DNA from: JAAYJK01 sp964501655
Lineage (GTDB): Bacteria; Bacillota; Syntrophomonadia; Syntrophomonadales; Syntrophomonadaceae
Length of the DNA stretch: 64,000 bases
Reading direction: 5' to 3'
Assembly: GCA_964501655.1 (NCBI GenBank)
Contig: CAZCTN010000002.1
Span: 93,217-157,216, forward strand
Position numbers and translations under genes: made by a program. Every line of letters begins with the position of its first letter. The first letter of the stretch is position 1. The notes beneath the pieces were generated by a model. It ran no database searches, was not told where the DNA came from, and was given only the letters and a program-made list of their open reading frames with translations. Positions 26,186 through 34,806 of the stretch are shown here, one piece after another.

Positions 26186-27349
26186 CTATAATTGTTCATA
26201 TATTAGTGTTTCAAACTGTGAGAATAAATCCATGACCTGCTCATCGGCGAAGGGGAAGACTTGAGTCAGCAAGATGCCTGCTACTTCCTTGACCGGATCG
26301 ATCCAGAAGAACGAGTTGGCCAGCCCTACCCAGGACATGCTTCCCGCGCTCCTTCCAGTGGGAGCATCCTCAGTAATGAGCATGAATCCCAATCCCCACT
26401 TCTTTATTATGCCGGGAAAGAATTCGGCGTCCTGGCTAATGCTGGGCATGGTAGTTTTTAATGGGAGAACATTGACATCACCAATTTGATTGCGGCCCAT
26501 TTCCTTGATAGTCTCCGGCTGCAAAATACGAACTTCATTATATGTACCGCCGTTTAAAATTATCATAAGAAATTTCAGATAATCACCGGCGGTAGAATAG
26601 AGTCCGCCACCGCCCATGAAAAACTCCGGCTCATGGGGCATCAGAAAACCTGTCCGGGTGAGAGATCCACTAGCTTCCCGTTGATGGATCATGGCTAGGC
26701 GGGAGTACATTTCTGCTGATAAAGTAAATGCCGTATCGTTCATGTCCAGCAATGGGAACAGTTGGTCTTTAAAATAATCACTGAGCGATTGGCCGCTCAC
26801 AGCTTCGATGGCTTTGCCCACCCAATCCACACTGGTGCCATATTCCCATCTTTGGCCCGGTTCATGAACCAATGGGGTTCTTAGCGAAATGTTCATACAA
26901 GCAATTACTGATGGCATTTGGTTCTGTGACATGTAATTCAATATGTCTTGGTTAAAAAACTCATAGGCAAAACCAGCCGTATGGGTAAGAAGATGTCGCA
27001 GGGTAACTGCTGTCCCGGGTTTCCTCCATTGGGGCTGGCCATCTGCATTGAATCCTTCCAGGATATCCACCGAGCCCAATTCCGGCAACAGGCTATATAT
27101 GGGCTCATCCAGGTGTAATAGGCCTTTCTCAACCAACTGCATCGCGGCTGTTGTTGTGATCGCCTTTGACATTGAAGCAATCCAAAACACCGAGTCCATA
27201 GTCATTGGCAAATCCTTATCCATATCCCGGCATCCAAATGCACCTTGATATATAATCCCTTTCCGGTTTGCTGCCAGTCCTACCGCACCTGGTACTGTAC
27301 CCTCTGATACAGCCCTCTGCAGCAAGGTATCAATCTTTTTAGTGCCCAA
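26186..27349 (-). CDS. Class C beta-lactamase-fold serine hydrolase (esterase/PBP-like)
   Basis: A 387-residue protein starting at TTG 27349 (ribosome site AGGGGGACTTGTA). The SxxK motif is Ser59-Met-Ser-Lys62 in WIASMSKAITT; a Tyr-containing YGTSVDW near 168 provides the YxN-equivalent position, and the carboxyl part ends in GLANSFFWIDP. No signal peptide is visible, so a cytoplasmic esterase of the EstB/family VIII type is more likely than a periplasmic beta-lactamase or carboxypeptidase. The gene stands alone between the RHS island boundary and the bce-like genes. Substrate cannot be predicted. Confidence 0.85.
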   Translation of the reverse strand: MGTKKIDTLLQRAVSEGTVPGAVGLAANRKGIIYQGAFGCRDMDKDLPMTMDSVFWIASMSKAITTTAAMQLVEKGLLHLDEPIYSLLPELGSVDILEGFNADGQPQWRKPGTAVTLRHLLTHTAGFAYEFFNQDILNYMSQNQMPSVIACMNISLRTPLVHEPGQRWEYGTSVDWVGKAIEAVSGQSLSDYFKDQLFPLLDMNDTAFTLSAEMYSRLAMIHQREASGSLTRTGFLMPHEPEFFMGGGGLYSTAGDYLKFLMIILNGGTYNEVRILQPETIKEMGRNQIGDVNVLPLKTTMPSISQDAEFFPGIIKKWGLGFMLITEDAPTGRSAGSMSWVGLANSFFWIDPVKEVAGILLTQVFPFADEQVMDLFSQFETLIYEQL

Positions 27350-27749
27350 TACAAGTCCCCCTTTTCCGTAATTAATTATTTACGACAGTAGTTCTGTGTA
27401 TAAAAAACTGGATATAAATATAAACATTGGGCATTTAGGAATATTATACCATTTATTGTCGGCCATTGATATTAGAAAAGGATTTTAACTTTCGTTGTGT
27501 TCCTGATCCGAACATAACTGTAAGCTAAATCTTATGTAAAGAATCATCTTACCTGTTAGATTAGAAATGATTTTACTTACTTATACGTATAACAATAACA
27601 CGCTCCCCGATAAGCAACTAAGCGACAGGGGGCCTCACCTTACTAAGACAAGATACCCCATTAAATCACCAACTATATAATAACCACTATTTAAGCCCCA
27701 TTATTTACCTGAGAAAAAGGATATAATAATTTTCAGGGGAGTGATCACC
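27350..27749. promoter_or_regulatory. Intergenic region with the promoter of the bce-like operon
   Basis: No gene is seen in these 400 bases. A perfect -10 hexamer TATAAT lies at 27722-27727, 23 bases before the start of the response regulator; the -35 region (around 27699-27704) is weak, so the promoter may need an activator or be low-level. TATACGTATA (near 27582) is a perfect 10-base palindrome and CCCCGATAAGCAACTAAGCGACAGGGGG contains a CCCC/GGGG pair, neither with an obvious role. Confidence 0.4.
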
Positions 27750-28424
27750 ATGTACAAAATCTTAATCGTGGAAGATGACCATACCATATCTTCCATAATG
27801 CAGGATCGGCTGAATAAATGGGGTTATGAAACTCTTGCTGTCCGTGAGTTTAATGATGTGTTGTCAATCTACATTACCTTTCAGCCTCATCTGGTATTGA
27901 TGGATATTAACCTGCCATTTTTCGATGGCTTTTATTGGTGTGCAAAAATTCGAGAAATAGGAAAAATTCCCATCGTATTCATCTCTTCCAGGGATACTGA
28001 TGGAGACAAGATACGAGCCATAAGCCAGGGTGGTGATGATTACCTAGAAAAGCCCTTTTCCCTGGATCTCCTTATCGCCAAGGTACAGGCGGTGTTGCGC
28101 AGAGCGTATTCCTACAGTGATCAGACTCTAAACGTTATCGGACATAAGGATATGCTATTGAATTTGGAAAATTCACGGGTCTTATATCAAGATAAGTCGG
28201 TTTCTCTGACTCAAAACGAATGCAAGATACTGGCCTTGCTCATAAGAAATGGGGGCAAAACTGTCACTCGCACCCGTATGATCAAGGTATTATGGGACGA
28301 TGAGAGTTTTGTGGATGACAATACTCTCACTGTCAATGTCAATCGCCTGCGCAAAAAATTAAACAGCATCGGATTTGATGATTATATCGAAACCCTTAAA
28401 GGTGAAGGGTATAGATTGATATGA
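27750..28424 (+). CDS. OmpR/BceR-family response regulator
   Basis: Start at ATG 27750 (MYKILIVEDD) with CAGGGGAGTG upstream; 224 residues. The receiver domain has acidic residues Glu8-Asp9-Asp10, phosphorylation site Asp52 in LVLMDINLPFFDG and Lys in YLEKPFSLDLL; a winged helix DNA-binding domain follows (about 130-224, TVNVNRLRKKL). Sequence and operon context fit BceR, which activates antimicrobial-peptide ABC transporter genes in response to its kinase. The stop overlaps the kinase start by 4 bases. Its probable binding site lies ahead of the ABC genes at 29434-29447. Confidence 0.92.
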   Translation: MYKILIVEDDHTISSIMQDRLNKWGYETLAVREFNDVLSIYITFQPHLVLMDINLPFFDGFYWCAKIREIGKIPIVFISSRDTDGDKIRAISQGGDDYLEKPFSLDLLIAKVQAVLRRAYSYSDQTLNVIGHKDMLLNLENSRVLYQDKSVSLTQNECKILALLIRNGGKTVTRTRMIKVLWDDESFVDDNTLTVNVNRLRKKLNSIGFDDYIETLKGEGYRLI

Positions 28425-29452
28425 ATATAAAAGCTTATCTAAAGGAAAAATGGCTTACCTATATTTTCGCTGCGGCGGGTTTCGGTTTTGCCGCTGCTGT
28501 CTATAAATTAGATACTGATCTCAACCTCACGGCCTCCAATGCTGCCTATATAATAAGCGGACTGGGTCTGCTGTTTATAGTTTTTGTGGTGATTGATTAT
28601 ACTGTTATGAACTGGCGCCTGGAAAAATTTAAGAGTTTCTGTGATCTCAATGCTCCCCCGGATATCATGGATGAGTTCTTTTACCCATTGGATAGAGAAT
28701 ATGCCAAATTTGTCCATACCAAATCTCAGGAATTTGAGAAACACAAAGCAGAGATGCATACCAGATCATCGGAGGATCTGGATTTTGTGACTAAGTGGGC
28801 CCATGATATCAAGGTGCCCATTTCTGCATTACGATTGATTTTGGAAAGCTATGAAAGCCATTTGCCCCAGGAATTTTATCAGAAGATGGATACAGAGATC
28901 TCAAAAATCCAGCAGGGTACTCAAACCATATTATATAACATCAAGTCCAATACTTTTTATCATGATTACAGTATATCCAGGGTGAGGACGAAGAAATTGA
29001 TTGCCGATGTACTAAAAGAATATTCCAATTTTTTCAGCTACAAGAAGATCAATATATTGATTACAGGTGAAGATCATCTGGTTTTAACCGATGAAAAATG
29101 GAGCTCCTATATCATCTCCCAGATAATATCCAATGCGGTCAAGTATACTCCGGATAATGGAGATATAACGATTGTTACCCGCAGGGACCACAGGAAAACT
29201 ACCATATCCATAAGAAACAGCGGAATGGGGATAAGCCAGAGAGATATAGGACAGGTATTTGCGGAAGGATATACTTCATCCCTTGACCGAAGCGGCATGA
29301 AGGCCACCGGGTATGGTATGTATCTGGCCAAGAAACTCAGTGATAAGCTGGGCCATGAGCTGCTGGTGGTATCTGAACCCGGACAGTATGCTCAGTTTGA
29401 CATAAGCTTCTTTAATGATAATGATACTGCAGCTTACAAAAATGTAAGATGA
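28421..29452 (+). CDS. BceS-type intramembrane-sensing histidine kinase
   Basis: A 343-residue kinase with two amino-terminal membrane helices (about 13-28 and 40-62) joined by a very short extracellular loop, as in BceS kinases, which do not bind the peptide themselves but sense it through the partner transporter. Phosphoacceptor His128 lies in KWAHDIKVPISAL; the ATPase domain has the N box (ISNAVKYTP), the G1-type region and GYGMYLAKKL. It is translationally coupled to the regulator upstream. The last ~20 bases of the gene contain the BceR-like box. Confidence 0.92.
   Translation: MNIKAYLKEKWLTYIFAAAGFGFAAAVYKLDTDLNLTASNAAYIISGLGLLFIVFVVIDYTVMNWRLEKFKSFCDLNAPPDIMDEFFYPLDREYAKFVHTKSQEFEKHKAEMHTRSSEDLDFVTKWAHDIKVPISALRLILESYESHLPQEFYQKMDTEISKIQQGTQTILYNIKSNTFYHDYSISRVRTKKLIADVLKEYSNFFSYKKINILITGEDHLVLTDEKWSSYIISQIISNAVKYTPDNGDITIVTRRDHRKTTISIRNSGMGISQRDIGQVFAEGYTSSLDRSGMKATGYGMYLAKKLSDKLGHELLVVSEPGQYAQFDISFFNDNDTAAYKNVR
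29434..29447. promoter_or_regulatory. BceR-type operator
   Basis: TTACA-AAAA-TGTAA, extended to CTTACA/TGTAAG (29433-29448), matches the B. subtilis BceR consensus TnACA-N4-TGTAA. It sits in the 3' end of the kinase gene about 105 bases before the ATPase start. A possible -10 TATTAT lies at 29502-29507 with a poor -35, as expected for an activated promoter. The match is to a known consensus; binding itself is inferred. Confidence 0.65.
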
Positions 29453-29553
29453 AATGCGGGTATTGTAAGGTGATTCGATTTTTCCATTTGTTTATCGGAG
29501 ATATTATATAGTCGTGAGAATCAATAATTAATGTCAGGAAAGGATAGAAGCAA

Positions 29554-30312
29554 ATGGAAATATTAAAGACCCAAAACATATCCAAAATATACGGATCACG
29601 AAAAGGCAGCAAGCAGTACACGGCCATAAAAAACATCAGTTTTACTGTGAATGAAGGCGAATTTATCGGAGTAATGGGTGCTTCCGGTTCCGGGAAAACA
29701 ACCTTGCTGAACATTCTGGGCAGTATTGACCGTGCTACCACCGGCAGATTGTTCATAGCCGGCCAGGATATCAGCAGTCTTAAGCAGAAGCAGCTGGCCA
29801 GGCATCGGATGGAGAATATCGGTTTCATATTTCAGGATTATAATCTGCTGGAGACTATGACTATAAAAGAGAATATTATTTTGCCCCTGGCCTTGTCCGG
29901 CTGCCGGGCTGAGATCATGGAACAGGAAGCTGCCCGGTTAGCTGATGACCTGGGTATCGCCAGCATACTCGACAAATACTCCTATGAAGTATCCGGGGGG
30001 GAACAGCAGCGTGCTGCTGCCTGCCGGGCGCTGATAAGCAATCCCAAAATAATACTGGCTGATGAACCCACCGGAAATCTGGATTCCAAGTCCGGCCGGG
30101 ATTTACTCCAGCTCCTTGCTTTTATCAACCAGGAGCACCGGGCTACCATAATCATGGTCACCCACGATGCATTTGCCGCCAGTTATTGCCGGAGGATTCT
30201 GTTCATAAGGGATGGTGAGATTTATAACCAGCTCCATGCCGGTGAAAGCAAGAAAGAATTTTTCGACTCCATAATAGACGTTATGAGCGTGCTCGGGGGT
30301 GAAGAAAAATGA
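29554..30312 (+). CDS. BceA-type ABC transporter ATPase
   Basis: A 252-residue ABC ATPase of the MacB/LolD/BceA type. Walker A is GASGSGKTT (about 43-51), the Q loop is in IFQDYNLL, the signature is YEVSGGEQQRAA (about 146), Walker B is IILADEPTGNLDS and the switch His is in MVTHD. The partner permease follows with a 4-base overlap. Together with the two-component system this is a complete peptide detoxification and flux-sensing module acting at the membrane on cell-wall-targeting peptides. A BceR-like box precedes the gene. Confidence 0.95.
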   Translation: MEILKTQNISKIYGSRKGSKQYTAIKNISFTVNEGEFIGVMGASGSGKTTLLNILGSIDRATTGRLFIAGQDISSLKQKQLARHRMENIGFIFQDYNLLETMTIKENIILPLALSGCRAEIMEQEAARLADDLGIASILDKYSYEVSGGEQQRAAACRALISNPKIILADEPTGNLDSKSGRDLLQLLAFINQEHRATIIMVTHDAFAASYCRRILFIRDGEIYNQLHAGESKKEFFDSIIDVMSVLGGEEK

Positions 30313-32276
30313 AGCTGTCCACACTAGCCTGGCGAAATATAAAGAGGAATTTTGATAAGTACAAGATGTATTTCTTCTCACTCAGCTTCAGTGTATTTAC
30401 CGCCTATTCATTCCTGGCTCTCATGCATAATGAATATGTCCAAATGGCATTTACCTATGATGCTCGATATCAATCACTGTTAACCGGATTTGGCATTGTA
30501 ATAATGGTGTTCGTCATGTTTTTTTTGCTGAGTTCAAACAGCAGCTTCATCCGGGCCAGGAAAAAGGAGATCTCCACCTACGCATTATTCGGGATGAGCA
30601 ACGCCAAAATCGGTCAACTGCTGTTCATGGAAACCATGCTGGTAGGTCTTGCGGCACTTGTCATCGGTATAAGCGCCGGGGTCTTTTTTTCCAAACTCAC
30701 AGCTATGATCCTGCTGGATATGACTCTGGCGTCCTTTACCGGTGAACTGGCCTTCACTATTGATCCCAGATCCATCTATATCACCGCGGGATTGTTTATA
30801 GTGGTGTTTGCTGTTATGGGTTTATCCGGATTAAGAGTTATCAGCAAATTTGAACTGGCAGATCTGTTCAAGGCCGAGAAGATAGCCGAAGGCAGGTCGA
30901 AGGGTTCTTTAATTGTTCTGCTCATATCCCTGGTATTGGTCGGTGCCGGTTATTATTTGGCCTCCACCCCTGAGCCGGCAGTTGTTGTTCCAGCCTCCAT
31001 CCCGGTCCTGGTACTGGTAATACTAGGAACCTATCTGTTCTTCTGGCAAGGTCTGGCGGTGATATTAAATGTGATCAAGAAGAGTAAAGGACGTTATTAC
31101 CAGGCCGCAAATCTCATATCTGTCTCTGCTTTTTCCCACCGAATGGGGACCATAGGATCGGTGATGGCAACTATAGCCATACTCTCCGCAGTAGCTACAA
31201 CAGGCATCGCCACGGGATACACCTTGTACAGCAGTGCCGAGACTAATACCTATGAAAATATAGGCTACGATTTATATTTCTATGGCGGGCAGGATGAACT
31301 CTCAGATGATATAAAGAAGGCTTTTGACACCCACAACACTCGGGTCATTCAAGAGTATACCACCCCCTTGTATATCTGCCAGCCCCGGATGGATACCTTT
31401 ATAGTAAAAGGGGCCTATCGCTTATCAGGTGAGAACGACTATTTCCGGGTTTACTCCCAATCCGTCTACAACAAACTGGCCACCATATCCAAAACCAGGC
31501 ATCAAGCAATTGCGGTCAACCCGGGAGAGGCATTATATATTTATCCCTATATGACCGATGATATAGCCAAAGAAATAGATGGGCAGGTACTCGCCTTTTC
31601 CCATGGCAATATAAGTGTAACTTCCATACTACGGGCCAATTTCGTCAGCTTCGGCGCCCTCCACACTATCGTCATCAATGACCGTGATTTCGAAGCCCTG
31701 ATAAACACCGGAGATATTAAGGGCCGGGATGAAGACGGGATACCTAATGATAAAGTAAGCGTGTTCATATATGATGATCCTCTGGGCTCTGCAGAACTGG
31801 ACCGTGATTTACAGGGTATTCTTGCCGGCAGAACCGGTAATTTCAGAACGGCATACACCCTTTACGAGGAAAGCCTGCAGGTATTTGGACTGCTGTGTTT
31901 TATCGGATTCTTTATGAGTGCGGTATTCATATTGATGACTGCCAGCCTGTTATATTTCAAGCAGGTTATGGCCGCTGAAGAGGAACGACATCAATACCAG
32001 ATCCTTAGAAAAATAGGTATGGACGATTCATTGGAGAAAAGAGTAGTGAGCAGCAGACTGCTGCCTGTCTTTCTTATCCCCTTGGCGGTAGGTATCATTC
32101 ATTCCATATTTGCTATGAAGGCAGCGGATACGGTAATGTTTCACAACATGATACCGGTTGGCAACTCCTATATTACGGTACTCGCTTATTCAGCGGTGAT
32201 GTACGGATTATATGCTCTGGTATACGGTGGGTTTTATCTAATTACCAGGGAACAGTATTCCCGCATAGTGAAATAG
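30309..32276 (+). CDS. BceB-type ABC transporter permease
   Basis: A 655-residue permease with about ten membrane segments: one at the amino end (about 18-34), a FtsX-like block around 55-175, pairs at 200-250 and 280-300, a large extracellular domain (about 310-515), and the last three helices at about 525-650. This layout and the motif KKEISTYALFGMSNAKIG are typical of BceB, in which the extracellular domain recognises the peptide-lipid complex and signals to the kinase. The last gene of the operon; no clear terminator is seen after it. Confidence 0.93.
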   Translation: MKLSTLAWRNIKRNFDKYKMYFFSLSFSVFTAYSFLALMHNEYVQMAFTYDARYQSLLTGFGIVIMVFVMFFLLSSNSSFIRARKKEISTYALFGMSNAKIGQLLFMETMLVGLAALVIGISAGVFFSKLTAMILLDMTLASFTGELAFTIDPRSIYITAGLFIVVFAVMGLSGLRVISKFELADLFKAEKIAEGRSKGSLIVLLISLVLVGAGYYLASTPEPAVVVPASIPVLVLVILGTYLFFWQGLAVILNVIKKSKGRYYQAANLISVSAFSHRMGTIGSVMATIAILSAVATTGIATGYTLYSSAETNTYENIGYDLYFYGGQDELSDDIKKAFDTHNTRVIQEYTTPLYICQPRMDTFIVKGAYRLSGENDYFRVYSQSVYNKLATISKTRHQAIAVNPGEALYIYPYMTDDIAKEIDGQVLAFSHGNISVTSILRANFVSFGALHTIVINDRDFEALINTGDIKGRDEDGIPNDKVSVFIYDDPLGSAELDRDLQGILAGRTGNFRTAYTLYEESLQVFGLLCFIGFFMSAVFILMTASLLYFKQVMAAEEERHQYQILRKIGMDDSLEKRVVSSRLLPVFLIPLAVGIIHSIFAMKAADTVMFHNMIPVGNSYITVLAYSAVMYGLYALVYGGFYLITREQYSRIVK

Positions 32277-32458
32277 CAGAGACTGTTGCTTTTTACTAGT
32301 TTGGTGCCGCTAGCTCTTTCTCCATAGGCAGCAGGACAATTCCTAAACCGCTTTACTGGATATTAATATGATGATACTGTAAATAAAGCAAGTCCATTCC
32401 CAGCCAACTATTAAATATTCGAGGTGCCCATAACGTCTTCATGAAAGGAAGGATTAAT

Positions 32459-33039
32459 ATGAGTAAAGCAGTTCTGTTCACCGGTTCAGCGGTAGCAATC
32501 ATTACGCCCTTTAAAAATGAGGCTATAGATTACGATAAACTGGCGGAACTAATTGAATTCCAAATCAATAATGGCAGTGATGCTATTGTCATTTGCGGAA
32601 CTACCGGTGAAGTGAGTACTCTGCCGGACGAGGAACATGTAGCTGCGGTAAAATTCACGGTTGAGCAGGTAGGCCAGAGAGTCCCGGTTATTGCTGGAGC
32701 GGGAAGCAACCATACCCATCACGGGATCAAATTATCCCAGGCCGTGGAAGCAGCCGGGGCTGATGGTATTCTATCGGTCAGCCCTTACTATAACAAAACT
32801 ACTCAAAAGGGACTTTACGAGCATTATAAGGCTATAGCCCAGAGTATTAAAATCCCCATCATACTATACAACGTACCCACCAGAACCGGCCTAAACATCG
32901 ATCCCGGGACAATCAGAAATCTGTCTTTGATTGACAATATTGTTGCCATTAAGGAATGTAATTTCAGTCAAGTTGGGGATATTGTAAATTTGTGCGGAGA
33001 TGATTTCACGATTTACTCAGGTGAAGACGGAATTGTGGT
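32459..33039 (+). CDS. dapA: 4-hydroxy-tetrahydrodipicolinate synthase, 3' end lost in assembly gap
   Basis: Start ATG 32459 (MSKAVLFTGSAVAIITPF) with GGAAGGATTAAT upstream. The visible 193 residues cover most of the TIM barrel: the GTTGE motif in AIVICGTTGEVSTL, the proton-relay Tyr in LYNVPTRTGLN and the Schiff-base Lys in VAIKECNFSQ. The enzyme condenses pyruvate with aspartate semialdehyde in the lysine and diaminopimelate pathway. The sequence runs into 100 Ns at 33040; the bases after the gap (33140 on) do not encode a DapA carboxyl end in any frame, so the gap may hide more sequence than its length suggests or join non-adjacent contigs. Confidence 0.9.
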
Positions 33040-33139
33040 NNNNNNNNNNNNNNNNNNNNNNNNNNNNNNNNNNNNNNNNNNNNNNNNNNNNNNNNNNNNN
33101 NNNNNNNNNNNNNNNNNNNNNNNNNNNNNNNNNNNNNNN
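33040..33139. other. Assembly gap of 100 Ns
   Basis: Exactly 100 undefined bases, a conventional placeholder. It truncates dapA. Bases 33140-33227 beyond it carry no recognisable gene. Confidence 1.
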
Positions 33140-33227
33140 AAAGAAGGCAACCAAGAAGCTTCCCGGCCCTTTACCGGCTGCCTTCAATATTACTTAACTA
33201 ATAAAACCGTTCCCGCTTATATACTGA

Positions 33228-33602
33228 CAAAAAATAATTTAGCCAGGGTGTTAACCCTGGCTAAACATTTAAAGCTCCAACGAACCTTTATCAACTTCCA
33301 ACCTCTCATTACCTTCTGCTTTCGTTTCCCATCTCCAACTTCTCTTCGTACCTTCGTCTAACAGGTTTTCCAGTTACTCATTGCCCACAACAGCTGTACT
33401 TCACTTTCATTCTTCTTCACTTGATCTTTTCAGACCTTTGCGATTCAAACTTCCATGTTGCCAGACCCATCATAAACTTCTTTCTCTGAATTCCTCTTGG
33501 ATATAGTGAATTTTACTTCACCCGGTACTTCAGATCCGTTGTTATGTTCTGTTTCGGCTTCCGGCTCTGAAGGTCTTCCATCTTAGGAATTCCTTGGAGC
33601 TT
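33228..33602 (-). ncRNA. Candidate structured noncoding RNA (~375 nt)
   Basis: On the minus strand there is a promoter (TTGATA-17-TATTAT), a purine-rich noncoding stretch and a strong terminator. The 5' end AAGCTCCAA (33602 to 33594) is the exact complement of TTGGAGCTT (33280 to 33272), closing the molecule like a P1 helix. Inside, AGACCTT (33576 to 33570) pairs with AAGGTCT (33438 to 33432), TCTGAA with TTCAGA, GTGAA with TTCAC, and AACTGG with CCTGTT around a GAAAAC-like loop. No open frame with a ribosome site exists. I cannot match it to RNase P, SRP, 6S or tmRNA signatures. A known large RNA class or an ORF-less intron relic remains possible. Confidence 0.5.
33238..33265 (-). terminator. 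Terminator of the candidate noncoding RNA
   Basis: TTTAGCCAGGGT (33238-33249) / ACCCTGGCTAAA (33254-33265), a perfect 12-bp stem with a GTTA loop. On the minus strand it is followed by TTATTTTTTG, a good U tract; on the plus strand there is no U tract, so it serves minus-strand transcription. Confidence 0.85.
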
Positions 33603-33608
33603 GTCTTA

Positions 33609-33637
33609 ATAATACAAGAAATACTATAAGTTATCAA
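33609..33637 (-). promoter_or_regulatory. Sigma-A promoter of the candidate noncoding RNA
   Basis: TTGATA (33637 to 33632), a 17-base spacer and TATTAT (33614 to 33609) on the minus strand; transcription would begin near 33602, just at the AAGCTCCAA end helix. A 14-base palindrome TTGACTATAGTCAA at 33679-33692, 42 bases upstream of the -35, could be a regulator site. Confidence 0.55.
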
Positions 33638-33777
33638 TCCCCCAATTGGTCCGTATAGATGCACTGTAATTCCCATTCTTGACTATAGTCAATATTTCTT
33701 GCTCTTTCGCCGCTTTTGCAATATTCTGATTATTTTTTCTCTTACTCCCGTTCCATTTGCCGTTCCCGTGCAAGCCC

Positions 33778-33807
33778 TTGGAGGTCCTGGGGCTGTCATG
33801 GTATACT
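33778..33807 (+). promoter_or_regulatory. Candidate promoter of the kinase-like gene
   Basis: TTGGAG (33778-33783), 18-base spacer, TATACT (33802-33807) on the plus strand, 73 bases before the chosen TTG start at 33880. It is divergent from the noncoding RNA promoter. Confidence 0.45.
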
Positions 33808-33879
33808 AGAGTCAAATCCCGGCTGTTATTATGTTCAAATAGCCCATGTATTACGGAATGGCGGCAAGAGGTGACTTAT

Positions 33880-34806
33880 TTGTTATTCATAACCGTTTCC
33901 AGACAAACCGGAAGCCTGGGTAAGGAGATCACTGAACTGCTGGCGGAAAAGCTGGAGCTTCCGCTTATAACCCGTGACCTGGTTATGAATCAGTGGTTCC
34001 CCGAAATAGCCAGTAAACATGAATTACATATGCTCTCGGAAAGCCCGGGTTTCTTCTTAACTCCCAGTAAACTGGGGATCAGTTTTGCCGAATACCTGGA
34101 AAACCGGTTAAAAGATTATATAGCAGAACAACCTGCGGTAATCTTTGGTTTGGGTTCTCAGATCATATTTTCCCAAAACCCGGCCGCACTTCATGTTAGA
34201 ATCATGGCCTCGCGGGAGGTTCGCACCCAACGCATTATGCACACTCATTGCCTGGAGGAAAAGGATGCCGAGAGGTTCCTCGAACTTACGGATCGCAAAC
34301 ATAAACGCTATATAGCTGCCATTTATAATAAAGACTGGTCTGATCCGACACTATATCACCTTACCCTGAATACCGACCTATTGAACATTGAAGAGGCCGC
34401 CTGCCTGCTCTATCATGTGGCCCGAAACAAGCAGATAAGCTGTGCGATACCAGAGCAGGTTGAAGATGCTAATGATAATACTATAATCTTCAAACATCCC
34501 TCGGAAGAAGAATTTGCCAAAATCCTGGATATGCACAGTATAGAATGGGAATACGAACCCAGAACCTTCCCTACCAGGTGGGATACCGAGGGCAATGTAA
34601 CCCAGGCCTTCTCTCCCGATTTCTATCTGCCCCGATTCAATACCTACATCGAGTTGACCACTATGAACCAGAAATATGTTTCGGAGAAGAAAAAGAAGGT
34701 TGCTCTGCTCAAAAAGCTTTATCCGGGCACCAATATCAATATAGTCTTCAAGGATGACTTTAACACCCTGGTTAAGCGATTTAAGTTAAAGGATGATGCT
34801 GAATGA
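33880..34806 (+). CDS. Cytidylate kinase-like protein fused to a PD-(D/E)XK-like domain
   Basis: The start is set at TTG 33880 (reading LLFITVSRQTGSLG) because AAGAGGTG lies just upstream; the longer frame from 33757 begins upstream of the promoter. The first ~200 of 308 residues resemble the cytidylate kinase-like family (ITVSRQTGSLGKEITELLAE, VIFGLGSQIIF, VRIMASREVRTQRI), but the classical GxxGxGK loop is altered to RQTGSLGK. The last ~110 residues resemble a nuclease-type PD-(D/E)XK fold: FSPDFYLPRFNTYIELTT followed by KKKKVALLKKLYP. The fusion may couple nucleotide sensing to nucleic acid binding, but the function is unknown. It overlaps the next gene by 4 bases (ATGA). Confidence 0.6.
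   Translation: MLFITVSRQTGSLGKEITELLAEKLELPLITRDLVMNQWFPEIASKHELHMLSESPGFFLTPSKLGISFAEYLENRLKDYIAEQPAVIFGLGSQIIFSQNPAALHVRIMASREVRTQRIMHTHCLEEKDAERFLELTDRKHKRYIAAIYNKDWSDPTLYHLTLNTDLLNIEEAACLLYHVARNKQISCAIPEQVEDANDNTIIFKHPSEEEFAKILDMHSIEWEYEPRTFPTRWDTEGNVTQAFSPDFYLPRFNTYIELTTMNQKYVSEKKKKVALLKKLYPGTNINIVFKDDFNTLVKRFKLKDDAE

Noticed and set aside
33140..33361. Continuation of the dapA frame after the Ns
   Set aside because: The residues do not resemble DapA and the frame reads antisense through the candidate RNA and its terminator.
33228..33602. Identification of the candidate RNA as OLE, RNase P RNA or a group II intron
   Set aside because: OLE is normally about 600 nt, RNase P core signatures are absent, and no intron domain V is visible; the class is left open.
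33624..33815. A 63-codon minus-strand frame upstream of the candidate RNA
   Set aside because: No ribosome site and low-complexity basic sequence; it spans the region of both divergent promoters.
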